A stretch of DNA of 64,000 bases, from the NCBI GenBank assembly GCA_001949185.1, contig BDGG01000005.1:3139972-3203971 (forward strand). The letters are read 5' to 3'. The translations under genes were made by a program, and so were the position numbers. Below are positions 25,487 through 36,699 of the stretch, in pieces. The notes under the pieces are model-generated. The model ran no database searches. It saw nothing but the letters and a program-made list of their open reading frames with translations, and was not told where the DNA came from. Within the stretch, counting starts at the first letter, position 1, and the number at the start of each line of letters is the position of its first letter. The DNA is from Ramazzottius varieornatus. Lineage: Eukaryota; Tardigrada; Eutardigrada; Parachela; Ramazzottiidae.

Positions 25487-25977
25487 CGTCATCTCTGCGG
25501 GTGTTTCAAAACTCTTTTCATAAAACTTTCTGACTAGGGATCACGCTGAGTTTCCGACATTTGTTTTCCGATTTCTCCGCAGTTTCCTCCTGAGTATTGC
25601 GTATGTCGACAGGCGCTTAGCATGTGGTCGAAAACCGTGCTACCTAGCAGCACTTTGCCAGCTAGCTCGGCAGACGCAAAGTACATAAATCGGACTTCAA
25701 GCATAGTGCGCGCCAAGACCAAACCCCTTGATGTAAATAATTTTCGTTGTGAATCCGTACTACAGTGCCAATCCTTTTTTCACCAACACTATGGAAACTG
25801 CGATTTCCACCTGGCGGGAAAAAGCTACTCATAGCCAATCAGAACTATGTGGCTGTGCACGGTGGCATGGGTGGAAAAAGGGTCAAAGCTTATTCGTACA
25901 TTATTAGGCTTCCACCAGGGAACCAACCATGTGCGAACTGAAGGACCGTACCTCTGAGAACAATTAAAAGCTAGCTA

Positions 25978-26707
25978 ACAAGGGATTTACGCCAGTCTGT
26001 CCACCCTGATCTTCGAACAAATACGACAGAAAGATAGAGGAGAGTTTGCTCGAAACACTGAGACTGAATCGGCGGAATAAAATCCTGGAAGACACCACAG
26101 CAAGCGGAAGTGACGTCCAAATTCAGGGCGGATCATTAGTGTGATAGTAAATCAACCGATTTGATTGCCTACTGGTTGATTTTATATTGATTGATCCCTC
26201 TGCACTCCAGCTTGGTTGATTTTGATATCCATTAACTCTGGAGTAAGAACGGAAGCTGGTGGAGTATCTCACTGCGATGTTTTGTATTATTAACGGCAAT
26301 GATACCTTTGACCAGTGTCTTCAGCTGCTTGCCAGCCTCGCTCGGTTGATCGTCCAGTTGAAGAACTGCTTGTAGTCGTCCTCCAGAAGCTTCAGAACAT
26401 TCAACGGATTGACGGAATCCACAGCGGCCACGTGTGGAGATCACTCAGTAACGGAACGAAGAAGGTAAGAGCAAAGAAGGAACAGGTACCACAGAACGGG
26501 TTGCGCTCAGCTGAGCGGAAAGTGCAAGTGCAGCGGGATCAATCAATATGAAAAAAATGAATTTGACGTCACTTGCACTTCCCGCGGTGTCTTCCAGGAT
26601 TTTATTCCGCCGATTCAGTCTATCTCAGTGCGTGGAGCCATTTCTCCTCTATCTTTCTGTCGTATTTGTTTGAAGACCAGAGTGGACAGACTGGCGTAAA
26701 TCCCTTG
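25978..26707 (-). mobile_element. Non-autonomous deletion derivative of the pogo/Tigger-like element
   Basis: Inverted repeats of about 140 bp (25978-26117 and 26564-26707) with ends CAAGGGATTTACGCC, flanked by TA on both sides. Inside, on the minus strand about 26418-26310, is a degenerate copy of the short first exon of the 52.6-kb transposase (DSVNPLNVLKLLEDDYKQ, then shifted frame QPSEAGKQLKTLVK, ending at an equivalent donor). The DDE part is absent. It is thus related to, but diverged from, the element at 50.6-52.9 kb. Confidence 0.75.
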
Positions 26708-26715
26708 TAAGAATG

Positions 26716-26880
26716 TACTGTAGTGCTACCAAATTATCGCGCACTCGACCACGCGAACAGTAAAGGATGCCCGGGTAAGAGTCATCGTGGCTGCACTGAT
26801 AACATCTGATCGTGCTGGGCAGCGATGACTCATCACGTGGTCAAGTGCGCGATCATTTGGTAGCACAACACACTACAGTA
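26716..26880. repeat. MITE copy 1, TA-flanked, CTGTAGTGCT ends
   Basis: Terminal repeats CTGTAGTGCTACCAAATTAT and GCGCGATCATTTGGTAGCAC...CTACAG, about 35 bp each, with TA at both borders. A second copy is at 57937. The TA duplication suggests mobilisation by a Tc1/mariner-type transposase. It starts only 8 bp after the pogo-like derivative ends. Confidence 0.8.
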
Positions 26881-27920
26881 TCTAACAGGCGCGCTTTAGC
26901 TATCCAAATTGGAATTGACCTAGCCGAAGTTCGGCTGAAGTATGCGTACGAGGTATAGGATATAATTCGAGCATAGCGATTTTCGCGAAAAATTCGGGCG
27001 ATGCAAAAGTTTCAAGCTTTATTATCATAGTTCAACTGATCTCTCATCGTGCGTTTCTTGATACGAGTTTATAGGCTTTTTACTTTGGGCAGAGGCGTCT
27101 CTCCAGGATCACTCACGACAAATTTTTTTTTCGCCGTTCGGTGAAATCAATTCGATTTCCCACATTCCTAGGAGACTTAGAGGTTGAGGTAAATAGATGG
27201 AGGCAGATTGTAGTACAGTCCACTCATTTGAGATCTGTCACCTAATTTTTCGAATTCAAAACTGAAAAATTCGCGTGAACATAAGAGGAACTGCCATGGC
27301 GAGTTTTGATTGCTTGTTCACTGACGGACAAACGCAGTGGAACAGATGCAACCTGTTACGTTTACTTTGCATTTGTTTGTTCGAAGTCGGAATGTTTCTT
27401 GTTCTCATCTCATCTTCCCAGTCATCTAACGGAGGGATAGGGAGAAAGTGTAGGACGGACTGAGCCTTCGTTCTACACACGAGATTCGATGGAGTGAATC
27501 TTACGGAGAACAGCTAAACAACGAGACCCGCTTCCGGTGAAGCACCGCAACCGACATATAAAACAGGGATAACTTTGGCAATCTTGTTGAGTAAAAAGTC
27601 TTGCGGTTTTGCATTCTGCCAAATGGATCATGAAAGGTCGGTCGGAAGTTGACGGGTTGACGATTAGAAGCTGCTTTCGTTAATCTGGCGCGCTTCATAC
27701 GGTGCAGAATAATTGGTTGATTTTCCTCGATTTGATTGTTGGTTGAGTGTTAAAGTCGCTCTCTTCTGCTTTGGGCAAGCTGTATGATACAAGTTTGGCT
27801 GTAGTAAACAGAAATCGGAAAATGAGGTAACAGATCTCAACCGAGGGGACTGTATACAGAAAATAAGCTACTCTAACTTATTCAGGATAGTACGGAATCT
27901 GCGGTTTCTCTGTTATACAG

Positions 27921-28526
27921 TACGAGGAGCAAAACCCAACTTTTCTAACTCGCCAAACTGGTTACTACTTTTCTAACTAACGAATTTCTCAAAAAGCATC
28001 AAGTCCTGAAATTCCAAATTAATTCACAAGTAGCTCCCACAACCTCGCTTCATTCTGCTGCAGACAGAAGTTGGGAACATTGGAGGATCGTGAAGAGAGA
28101 AATTCCAGAGTGGAAGCCATTCGAAGATGGCATCCGATATTAGAAAGCACTCTTTCTGCAGAGGGCAGAACAAGCCAAGCCAGATAAAGCACATATCTGT
28201 CGAACCGAGCAGAATGACACATTTCCGAAAGTGTGCTCAGGGTTAAGAATAACGCAACACAGCCGTTTTCATCCAAAATCGGAACGGCTACAACTTTGCT
28301 AACTTCCGAGCGAAAACGCATTGCTTTGACAGATTTGTCTGAATCTCTCGGTGGACTTGCCGATCACTGAATCAAGGCCTAAACTGAACTGTGAATGCTA
28401 ACTGGCTAAAACTTTGCTAACTTCTGCTCAGCCGCCAACTGGTTGTAGTCTAGATTCACAGCGCTACCTTCAGAATTTGGCTTAGCAAAGTAAGCTCGTT
28501 AGAAAAGTTGGGCCTCTCTCCTCGTA
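27921..28526. repeat. Foldback with 29-bp arms, 550 bp apart
   Basis: TACGAGGAG...CCCAACTTTTCTAAC at 27921-27949 is matched, inverted, by 28498-28526. Inside are further TTTTCTAACT/GCTAACTTC-type inverted fragments. Possibly a decayed transposon; no coding sequence recognised. No supportable gene in 26881-29719 either. Confidence 0.5.
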
Positions 28527-29719
28527 CGGTTATACGTTATGGTACAGTACTTCCGCCGTTCACCCCCGTAGCCGTGGATGTCAATGTCGCCTCTTAAATG
28601 TTGTGTCAGTGTTTTGGTCGAAGCTGGGGATAGCCTCGCCGTACACGATCGAATGTCTTCAGTCACCACTCGCAATCAAAGAGCTTGATGTCATCGCAGC
28701 ATACTGGAGCGGTCAATGAACTTTCTTTTCAAAGTCCTACAGTTCATTCCGGGATTAGTGCGTTCGGTCGGATTGAGCTCCGTAGCTCAGATTATAGCAG
28801 AGACTCTCTTCTGTCGTGTCGCCGAGACGGTGTAACTGCGGGGACGTCGGGACAGGCGTGCCTGTTGCCGAGTAGGGTACTGTAAACACAAAATACAGCT
28901 AGGCAGCATTTGAAACCGGATGGATGGGGATGAAAGCACCGTATTTAATTGCTTGCCTATCAGTCACGCACAAAAGGATTCGCGGTAAACGAAAGCGACA
29001 TTCAAGACTAGCTCACCCACGTGTTCCCGGCCGGTCATGTTCCTTCTTTGTGCATGAATTTGGAAACACGAAATCGTGCACTGGACCGCACCGGCGAGGT
29101 GTAGTAAAACAACTGCTCACCAAGAACTTCATCGCGATATGGTTTTTGCACAGTAAAAATGCGACTGGTGCTGTCGTGCGGTACTGCGTGGTCTCCTTAC
29201 AGGAAAACTCGTCAGTCTAGAAGAAGGTTTCTGTTCCTGAAAGCCAGTAAATCTCACAGCAGTCATACAAAAAGAGTGGTGGAGTACTCACATGACACGA
29301 TCGAGACGTCTCACTCTGCAGTCTTTCTAGGCAACGTTATAAAGTCTGGTGTGTAGTCTGTCATGAGCTCAAGTTAAGGGTTCATTCCTTCTGATTAAGA
29401 TTCCGATTGTAAAGAAGTATAACACCGATATAATAGTAAAGCAAAAAACAGGACAACCGCGTTGAGCGGGACGAGCGCGTTAAGCGGTGAACAAAATGCG
29501 AGGAGCTCGCAGAATGAAGAACGAATCGAGAGAGGACTTGGTCATCGATGGCAATGGTCAAGAAAAGCTAACGCGAGCGTTCACATCGAGTGCGTACGAG
29601 GGAAACATGAGAAGGAAACTCAGGGAAGGAGAGGGAAGGAGAGGGAAGTCGCTCCACAGTTAACCGCAAATAAGCTTCGCTTATTTTTTAATACCTCCTG
29701 GTCGAACATAATGAGCACG

Positions 29720-30007
29720 TTATAACATTGTGCTATTTTTACATGAAGTTCGAGGACACTCTGGTTTCTTGTGGCAGGAGGGGGGGGGGAAGCGGAAAAT
29801 CAGCAGTTTCATCTTTGAGCTGTTGGAAAAAATACTTGCTACTGTTGCATGAAATCGACCTCTGTAGATTTTGTTCAGTAATTTCACGGTGGTGATAAAA
29901 CTGGCTGCAGCATCTATGAACTGATAAGCGACATGGGATAAGAATAATATTGGTAATTTCTGGCACAGCACTGTCAGCACACAAAAGAATCTGGGTATCA
30001 GCGACAA
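29720..30007 (-). pseudogene. Fifth ANF-receptor-like copy, degenerate first-exon fragment
   Basis: HVAYQFIDAAASFITTVKLL...YRGRFH aligns with HVAYQFVDVISSVDVAVEEM...YDGRFS of receptor D. After that the similarity continues only in another frame (QLKDETADF for QLADETADI). So at least one frameshift, no good signal peptide and no further exons to the left. A dead copy at the 3' end of the array. Confidence 0.7.
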
Positions 30008-30619
30008 TTCAAAGATGGTTGATCTTAACGGAGTTCCCAGTGCCGGACCGTAGAATGCTCTAGAGTGTCAACAGTCCGACAATTGATCGAATTGCCTTCG
30101 TGTTTACGGTAAAGCGAAAGGTCCGGAAGCTCAGAAGTTGCGAATTTCGAATTTCAAGGTTGGTCGGAAACGTTGATGTGACTTCACCCCACTGGTAAGT
30201 GGTCTAGCTTACAGAAAGCACGTTACGGTTACGACGGAAAATCTCCAGACGGCTGCGGGATTATTATACACAGTACTGCCACAAGTACCAGCTTTCTTTG
30301 CTGTCTGGACCGTATTTCGGTGGGTATACCAAGCCGTTAAAGCATCTCCATATCTGACTAGATTAACACACCGGAAGGATTTCCTTTCTTTCTGTTGCCT
30401 GGGATTATTAGAACGCCGGAATTCCGCCATATTTCCGTCCATGATTCATATGAGCGATTTTCTGCCTTAAGCGAAGCGGGATCCGCCCTGATCCCCAGTC
30501 GATGGTCACATGAGGGGCACTGCATACAAGCGCCAGCTGTTTGTCACATGGCTGGCACGACAGCAAGTCTTTGATGACTGCTACACCGAAATAAAGGGGT
30601 GGATAACCGAACAGAAAAA

Positions 30620-30762
30620 TACTGTAAAAATTCGCTGCATCCGCGCAGTACGTACACGTAACGATGCGCTCCCGTAGGGCGCTGAGCAGGCAGTAAAGCC
30701 AGCCAAGGGGATGCACTTCGCGCGTATGATGACGTGATGTGCGGATGCAGCGAATTGTTACA
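30620..30762. repeat. MITE with 17-bp flanking direct repeat
   Basis: Ends ACTGTAAAAATTCGCTGCAT and ATGCAGCGAATTGTTACA are inverted repeats. The element is bordered on both sides by ATAACCGAACAGAAAAA (30603-30619 and 30763-30779), a far longer duplication than any usual DNA-transposon target site. Its inner GACGTGAT motif links it to the P450-intron MITE. Confidence 0.75.
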
Positions 30763-30978
30763 ATAACCGAACAGAAAAAAACCAATCTTTTGTATGGCAT
30801 TTCGTTTACATGGCCTAGTATGAGAGCAATATCGTGCCGTTCTCCCAGAATCCCGGCATTTCCCATCGGTTGACGAGCCGTAGGCTTCTGAGGAAAAACG
30901 TCAACCGTTACGATATTCCTTCTTTCACAAAGCTACCGACAAACGAACTGAGTCAAAACGGAGTGTCTTGAATGTCAA

Positions 30979-33900
30979 TTAGACGATCTTCAAGTAGGGA
31001 GAAGCTTGTCCCCTGCTAGAGATAGACTTCCGTTTGTGGAGTGTCAGGAAATCAGTGCTGTCTAGCAACCACCAGCGTGGCCCATCTGCATGCGATCTCC
31101 GCTTAAGCGACCATGTTGCAAGGGTGCTGGCGCTCAAGATCACGCCAATGGCCACGGCTGCGGGAAGTGCCGCCGACAGCAAGTCATCTGTGAATAATGC
31201 CACACATACCCTACACCCCGGTACTCGCCCCACATGACATTAAGAGATCAAGTTGCTACCCCGGTTCACTTTCCGACTGTAGTAACGGCTCGCTCCGCCT
31301 CTTTTATGAACTGTAACTGCATTTTGCTTTCCGGAACTTCCCTTATTTTCGGAAGACAGCGTAAAATTTGGGATCAGCTGTTCCGCTTATGATTAACATT
31401 GCAGCTCATTTTAGCAACAGTCGGACTTTCATCCGGCGGTGGCAACTCAATCTGCGTATTCCTGCGTGAAATACTGGTAGCTCACTGGATCGACACTTGT
31501 CGTTCTCGAAACCGCAGACTGGCTCTGCTAGTGCAGGCTTTCCGTTGTTCCATACAAATCGTCTTCCGAAGGGAAACGTGACGTTACTCGTTCTGTGGAC
31601 GTACCGCAAGATACTCTAATAAGAGAGTAAGGTTTGATCCCCGGGTCGGTCCTACTCAGCTCTACTGCGTTATACTACTGTAATGCTTCTTGAATTTCGC
31701 GCATCTAGGTCACATCACGCTTGCACTGTATGAGTCACCATACCCGTAAAAGTGGCGCATTGTGACGTGAGTGCGTGAGATTCAAGAAGCATTACATTGA
31801 AATACCTCAAATTTCCCCGTGGTGAAGTTGTACTGCTTGACCAGCATGTCAGCCTGCCTTTGTCCGGTCGGCGAAAAGTGGATGTTGCCGGTGGGTAGAA
31901 TGAATGTGCGGTTGAAGAACTTCTGAGCTATGCTGACACCATCCCGTAAGGCCTCAATCGACGCAGAATGATTGCTCGGCGTTACCGTCTCGTTGATAAC
32001 CTATCGATTAAACGATCGCTAAGTTGCTGGCAATTGGCTTGAGTCGCAGGAAGATTTGTTGAAGGTTTTCCCAAGACGTTGGGACTGCGTTTGGCAATGA
32101 GTATTTTGATGCAAATTGATTCCCGAACACTTACCTTTGCAATTAGGGTTACCGTCAGGTATGCCGACACCGCTATGGCAGCCAACTACATAACAACATT
32201 CTCAAGTGCGTGCTGTCCGTAAATCCACCATTTAACCATCCAGCTTAGTTTCATAGCACTTCAATCAATCAACCGGCGGCAATGAGTGCTTTGAACAAGG
32301 AAATAAAGGTCCTTCTCGGCTGGTCGTGTCCGTCACGTGACCAGCTCACGACAAAGCCTAAACGGCCAGGATGTAGCGCAAACTTCACTCCATCAGAGCC
32401 CGAAAAAGAGATCTTGTGCAAAAATTTCGTACACAAAGTTTCCATACGGGTTTCACAACCCAGTTTGCACAATCTTTCACGGGTGTGATACTCTGAATTT
32501 GAATATCCTGCTTCGTACTCGCTCGATCTCTGCAAAATAAGTATCCTGAGATAGTACACAGCTTGTCCGAAAGGACAAGCATCTTTTTCTGGTATGACGT
32601 TCCCGATTGAGCAAGAAAATAAAGTTCAGTTTAACCTATACGAAAATATGGGCTGTGGAGCCCACATGGAAGCCTCTTGTATAAAATTTTTACGCAAAAT
32701 CTCTTTTTCGAGCTCTTGTTTGAGTGATGTTTTCGTTGTATCCTAGCCATTTAGGCTTTGAAGTAAACCGATCACGTGACGGGACACGACCAACCGAAAA
32801 GGACCTTTATTTCCTTGTTCAAAGCACTCATTGCCGCCGGTTGATTGATTGAAGTGCTGACTCGGCGGTCACATGGTCAACTAGCATGAAGGATCTTCTA
32901 ACTGATGGTGTTTAGATCGATGAAATTGGACAACGGGATCAAAAGATACAGGTAGGTATTGCGACGCCATAGGGTGCCCATGACCGTGATGGTACACGTA
33001 CGTGGCGATGCAACGGGTAGGGGGTTGTGCAGGCAGTGAAACCGGACCGGGGCTGTATTTTACGTGTCCGATGCCATGATGCGCGGACGCAGCGAATACA
33101 GTCCACATCTCCCTCGAGATGTGTACACGCGGCTGGCCTAATTGTTGGCATGGACAAAATTTCTGGCCACTGATTTCCGAATCAGCGGCTCCGCCAGCTG
33201 TATTCGCTCGCGGCTGAAACAGAACTGGTTTCACCACAGATTACCGCTTTACCTTCACGAACAAACAAACGTTTGCAGAGATCTTCTCAATCATCGTAGG
33301 TCTGGTTTCCTTGTATATTCTTGGTTATTTTGCTAGGAAAATGCAGCTCTGATGGTAAATCAGCGTTTTAAAATTTGACTTTTCTCGCCAGAAAGGCCTT
33401 CACTTGAGCAATCCACCACCTTATGGAGGCAACCGCGCGAACTGCCTTTTTCAGGCTATCCTCCGTATACTTTCGCTGTCTCTTGCTCCTAAGACCTTCC
33501 GGCATATTCCAGGCTAACCTCCCTCAAGACGGGAAAAGAAGTACGAAATAAGAAACGAAATCTGAAATGACACTGTATTCCACATATTTCACTGAGAAAT
33601 TTTACTTGCTGACGTCACAGGGCTAGTTTCTGCTACGACAAAACAATCTCTGCGTCAAACTGCCGCCAGCCCGTCCGACCAGAGATTTCGTCCAGGCCAA
33701 TAATTAGGCCAGCCGCGTGTACAAAATTTTTCGGTTCCTGGTAAAATTTCACCGCGCAGCATATCTGGCTAGAGGTCAAAACTACGTACTGCAAAACTAC
33801 GTACAGCACTACGTAACACATGCACTACAAAATTCTTCAACTGATGCAATGAAGTAATCAGGTCGCAGTTTTCTGGCCGTGGTGGGGTTGGCTAGCAGTA

Positions 33901-36643
33901 TCGCTAACTTTGAATGATTTACGTGGTTTGAAATCGGAAAAGTTTGTATGCATTTCGAGCGAGTGGACTGTATTTACAGTACCTTGCCGTAACACTTACC
34001 GCTGTGGTCCCGGAAACGTGGCTGGTCTTCGAATCGTCGATTTTATTTCGGATGTTTTGTACGGTTGTGAGTGGCAGCTTCCCCGCAAGATCCTCATTGT
34101 CATAAGTGATGTAAAGTACGACACCGAGCGTTTGATGGGAAAACTGAAAGGACTCATAATTTCAGTCTGGCTGCGAAACTGAGTTTCGAAAGGGTAGAGA
34201 GCTCCATTAGTGCCTATCCGGTACGGGGCCAGAAGGTTCAGTCAATCAAATGCCATACCAGCATCAGCTTCTACCGAGCACAGCAGCAAGGCCAAGCTGC
34301 TGACTTAGTTCCGCAGATTTGTGATTGGTTCGCAAGCGTAAGGTATGTGTGCAAGTCTTCTACTATTTCTTGTAGCGTGACGAATCCCCGTTTTATAACA
34401 GGGCACGACAAGCACTGACATACTTCTCTTGCACACGATCAGTTACGAGCATTGGTGAGTGAGCCGGCGCTTTCTGCATTGCTTCAGTGAAGGATTGCAT
34501 TCTTGTTCGATCTTTCGATATTACCGTACTGTGCACCGGGGGAACTTGTACTCAATAAGCACTGATTAGTGATTACCTCATTGCTGCTTTCCAACCATGA
34601 CAAATCAGGAAAGCTGGGCAGCATTGTGTACGGTTGGGCAAACAGGTAGACCTGAAGGAGACAAAGGTTAGGTCACAGTGCATTATTAAGCGGGGCTTAT
34701 GGACTTTGGTTATGTCGAGCCTCCGATTAATGTTCACTAAGGGCTTACAAATACCAAGCTGGCTTGGTGGTTATAATTACACCAGCTACTTTGGTGGATA
34801 CGCGCAGAAAAATTTTTGACCAGTTAGGAAAGCGCTGTAACGGCTCGATTTGAAAGCCCCGTACTGCAGTTAAGTACTATTGGAGGATTGTGAGATCTTT
34901 GACGTCGGAGGAATCAATATACACTTACGAGTAGGACGAGTAGCAAGAAACTTCATTATGGAAGTGACATTTTAAATTTTGGAGGGGAGCACAGCGCACT
35001 TGGGATGTTGGTTAAGTCTGGTGTAATCATGAGTCGTGCCGGAGCGACTCGTAATTAGACTGAAAGTGTAACGTCTGGCGGAATGAATAGGCCAATCGTA
35101 AGGGTGTAGGTGGAGCCAATTACACCAGCGTTGTAATTCCACCAGCGGTTTAATCTGTCTTTGTAAGCCCTTACTGATTAATGGATCTCTAGGCGGAAAA
35201 CTTCATACGGGCGCAATCTGACAAAACATGGGAGTGCAGTCCGCTCGTTCGAAATCGGAACCCGATCTACCAATGTCAGTTGTGGTCCAGCTATACGTTC
35301 ATCACACAACATGCCAAGTCAAAGTCTATATTCATATCAAACATACCGTCTCCATGGGATGGCAAGAATTACCATTGACTTTACATGATTATCCTGCTCT
35401 CAGAATGAAAAAATAACAGCTGATTCCGAACGACCGGACTGCGTCAGCAGAATCAAAAGCGATCAAAATCACAATTAGCAGCCGTATTATGCGAACTTCC
35501 TCAGTGGCAGATACTCACGTATTCGTTTTTTGTCATGTTTTTCGCCTGAGCAATAATCTGAAGACGCGTAGAAAATATGAAAGTTAATGCACGATATGTT
35601 AAGCAATATGAAGAACTGGAACCATCTACCAAGAAGTTCCTCGCAATTTCACTCCGGCAAAGTAGGAAAATGACTGAAATGTTTACAAAACGACTGAAAT
35701 ATGTACTGATACTCACATTCTTGGATTTTCCCTTTGGGCAGATCTTAGCTTCTTATTGTACCTCGAGCCGCTTTGCGAACAGAGTTTAGGTGGCTGCTGT
35801 AGTCCACCGAATCCATCCCACTGTCGAAGTTTATAAAGCGGACTTTGAAGATTGGAGCTGCCAGCTGCTGCTTGAAATTTTCACAGTTCGCTCGAAAATA
35901 CCCAACATCGCGCTTGTCGTCGCATAAGAGGAAGACTGTGGTCCATTTATAATACAACAGGAACTTCTTCAGAAAGGCCGCGAAAACGGCATTGTGCGTC
36001 GGTGCCGCGCTAATGGCGGTAGGGTATTTAGTGCTTTCGGTCGAAAAAGTTCCCAGTCTGAAGCCAGCAAATTCAAACTAGGGCCTCCGGGCTTTTGTGA
36101 AAGGTGAATGGCTGGTAGGAATATCGTAACAAACACGCATTGCTTACATTGAGAACACCGGAACGTTCCACTCCGCTGTTATTCGGGCGAGCATGAGAAA
36201 ATCCGGTGCGCAGTCTAGAAAAATTCGCTAAGTTTCAGATGTCGAACTGGTCTGCACTGTAAAGAACAGCACGAACACAGAAACCTACATGGAGAAAGAA
36301 ATACAGATGTTCCCGGGCAGCGTGGTCTCCGGTAGTAAAAAGACGCGGCGATGTCGGCGGTTTCGTCCGCAAGTTGCTCACAGAAGAATTTACTCTTTGT
36401 GGTAAAAGGTACAGCAATGAGACTAAATCTCCCGTCATACAGGAAATTCATCTCCTCAACAGCAACATCAACACTCGATATGACGTCCACAAACTGATAA
36501 GCGACATGAATCAGAACCGTAACTTCGGGAGTTTTACAGACGCCAGTTTTGTTTTGGTTACTCTCAACTCGATTTCCTCCTTCCAGAGCCTCTAAGATGT
36601 TGAAGGTCAACATTAATCCAAAGATCAGCAATACGGAATTCAT
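30979..36643 (-). CDS. ANF-receptor-domain single-pass receptor, copy D (NPR-C-like, no kinase or cyclase)
   Basis: Cell-surface receptor with a periplasmic-binding-type ligand domain. Exons 36643-36289, 36214-36148, 36057-35762, 35673-35630, 35557-35519, 34651-34577, 34143-34000, 32185-32135, 32000-31806, 31615-31486, 31187-30979, all in phase; 534 aa. Signal peptide 1-19 (MNSVLLIFGLMLTFNILEA). Landmarks: [111 protein letters not shown] and VCGFENDKC. Then one TM segment and a tail of about 45 residues (RWWLLDSTDF..., stop at 30979). Two introns are enlarged by repeats: intron 7 (1.8 kb) holds a 600-bp foldback, intron 9 a MITE. The ligand is unknown; the family resemblance is to receptor guanylate cyclases and NPR-C. 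Confidence 0.8.
31680..31795. repeat. MITE in receptor D intron 9
   Basis: GTAATGCTTCTTGAATTTCG and its inverse AGATTCAAGAAGCATTAC bound a 116-bp element in the 190-bp intron. The ends resemble the P450-intron MITE (AATGCTTCGTGAAT). Confidence 0.7.
32255..32858. repeat. 600-bp foldback with arms of about 200 bp, receptor D intron 7
   Basis: The outer part of the arms, about 60 bp from AGCACTTCAATCAATCAACC, is matched almost perfectly at the right end. Similarity then decays inward (GATCACGTGAC, TAAACGGCCAGGAT and ATCTCTTTTTCG equivalents). No protein coded. Foldback-type MITE. Confidence 0.75.
32975..33165. repeat. Two partial MITE remnants in receptor D intron 7
   Basis: Around 32990-33110, GTACACGTACGTGGCGATGC, GCAGGCAGTGAAACCGG and GCGGACGCAGCGAAT echo the element at 30620. 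Directly after, ACACGCGGCTGGCCTAA...GGCATGGACAAAATTTCTGG echoes the left arm of the 58447 and 42763 family. Confidence 0.5.
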
Positions 36644-36699
36644 TCTACAGAGGTTTAAGCAAATGTGCGGACTTTCAGATGATTGAGACGAACATCACT

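Noticed and set aside
29616-29652. GGGAAGGAGA purine-rich microsatellite
   Set aside because: Ordinary short tandem repeat.
30408-30866. Minus-strand 152-codon frame left of receptor D
   Set aside because: Overlaps a MITE and its flanking duplication; no domain, so not taken as a gene or as part of the fifth receptor copy.
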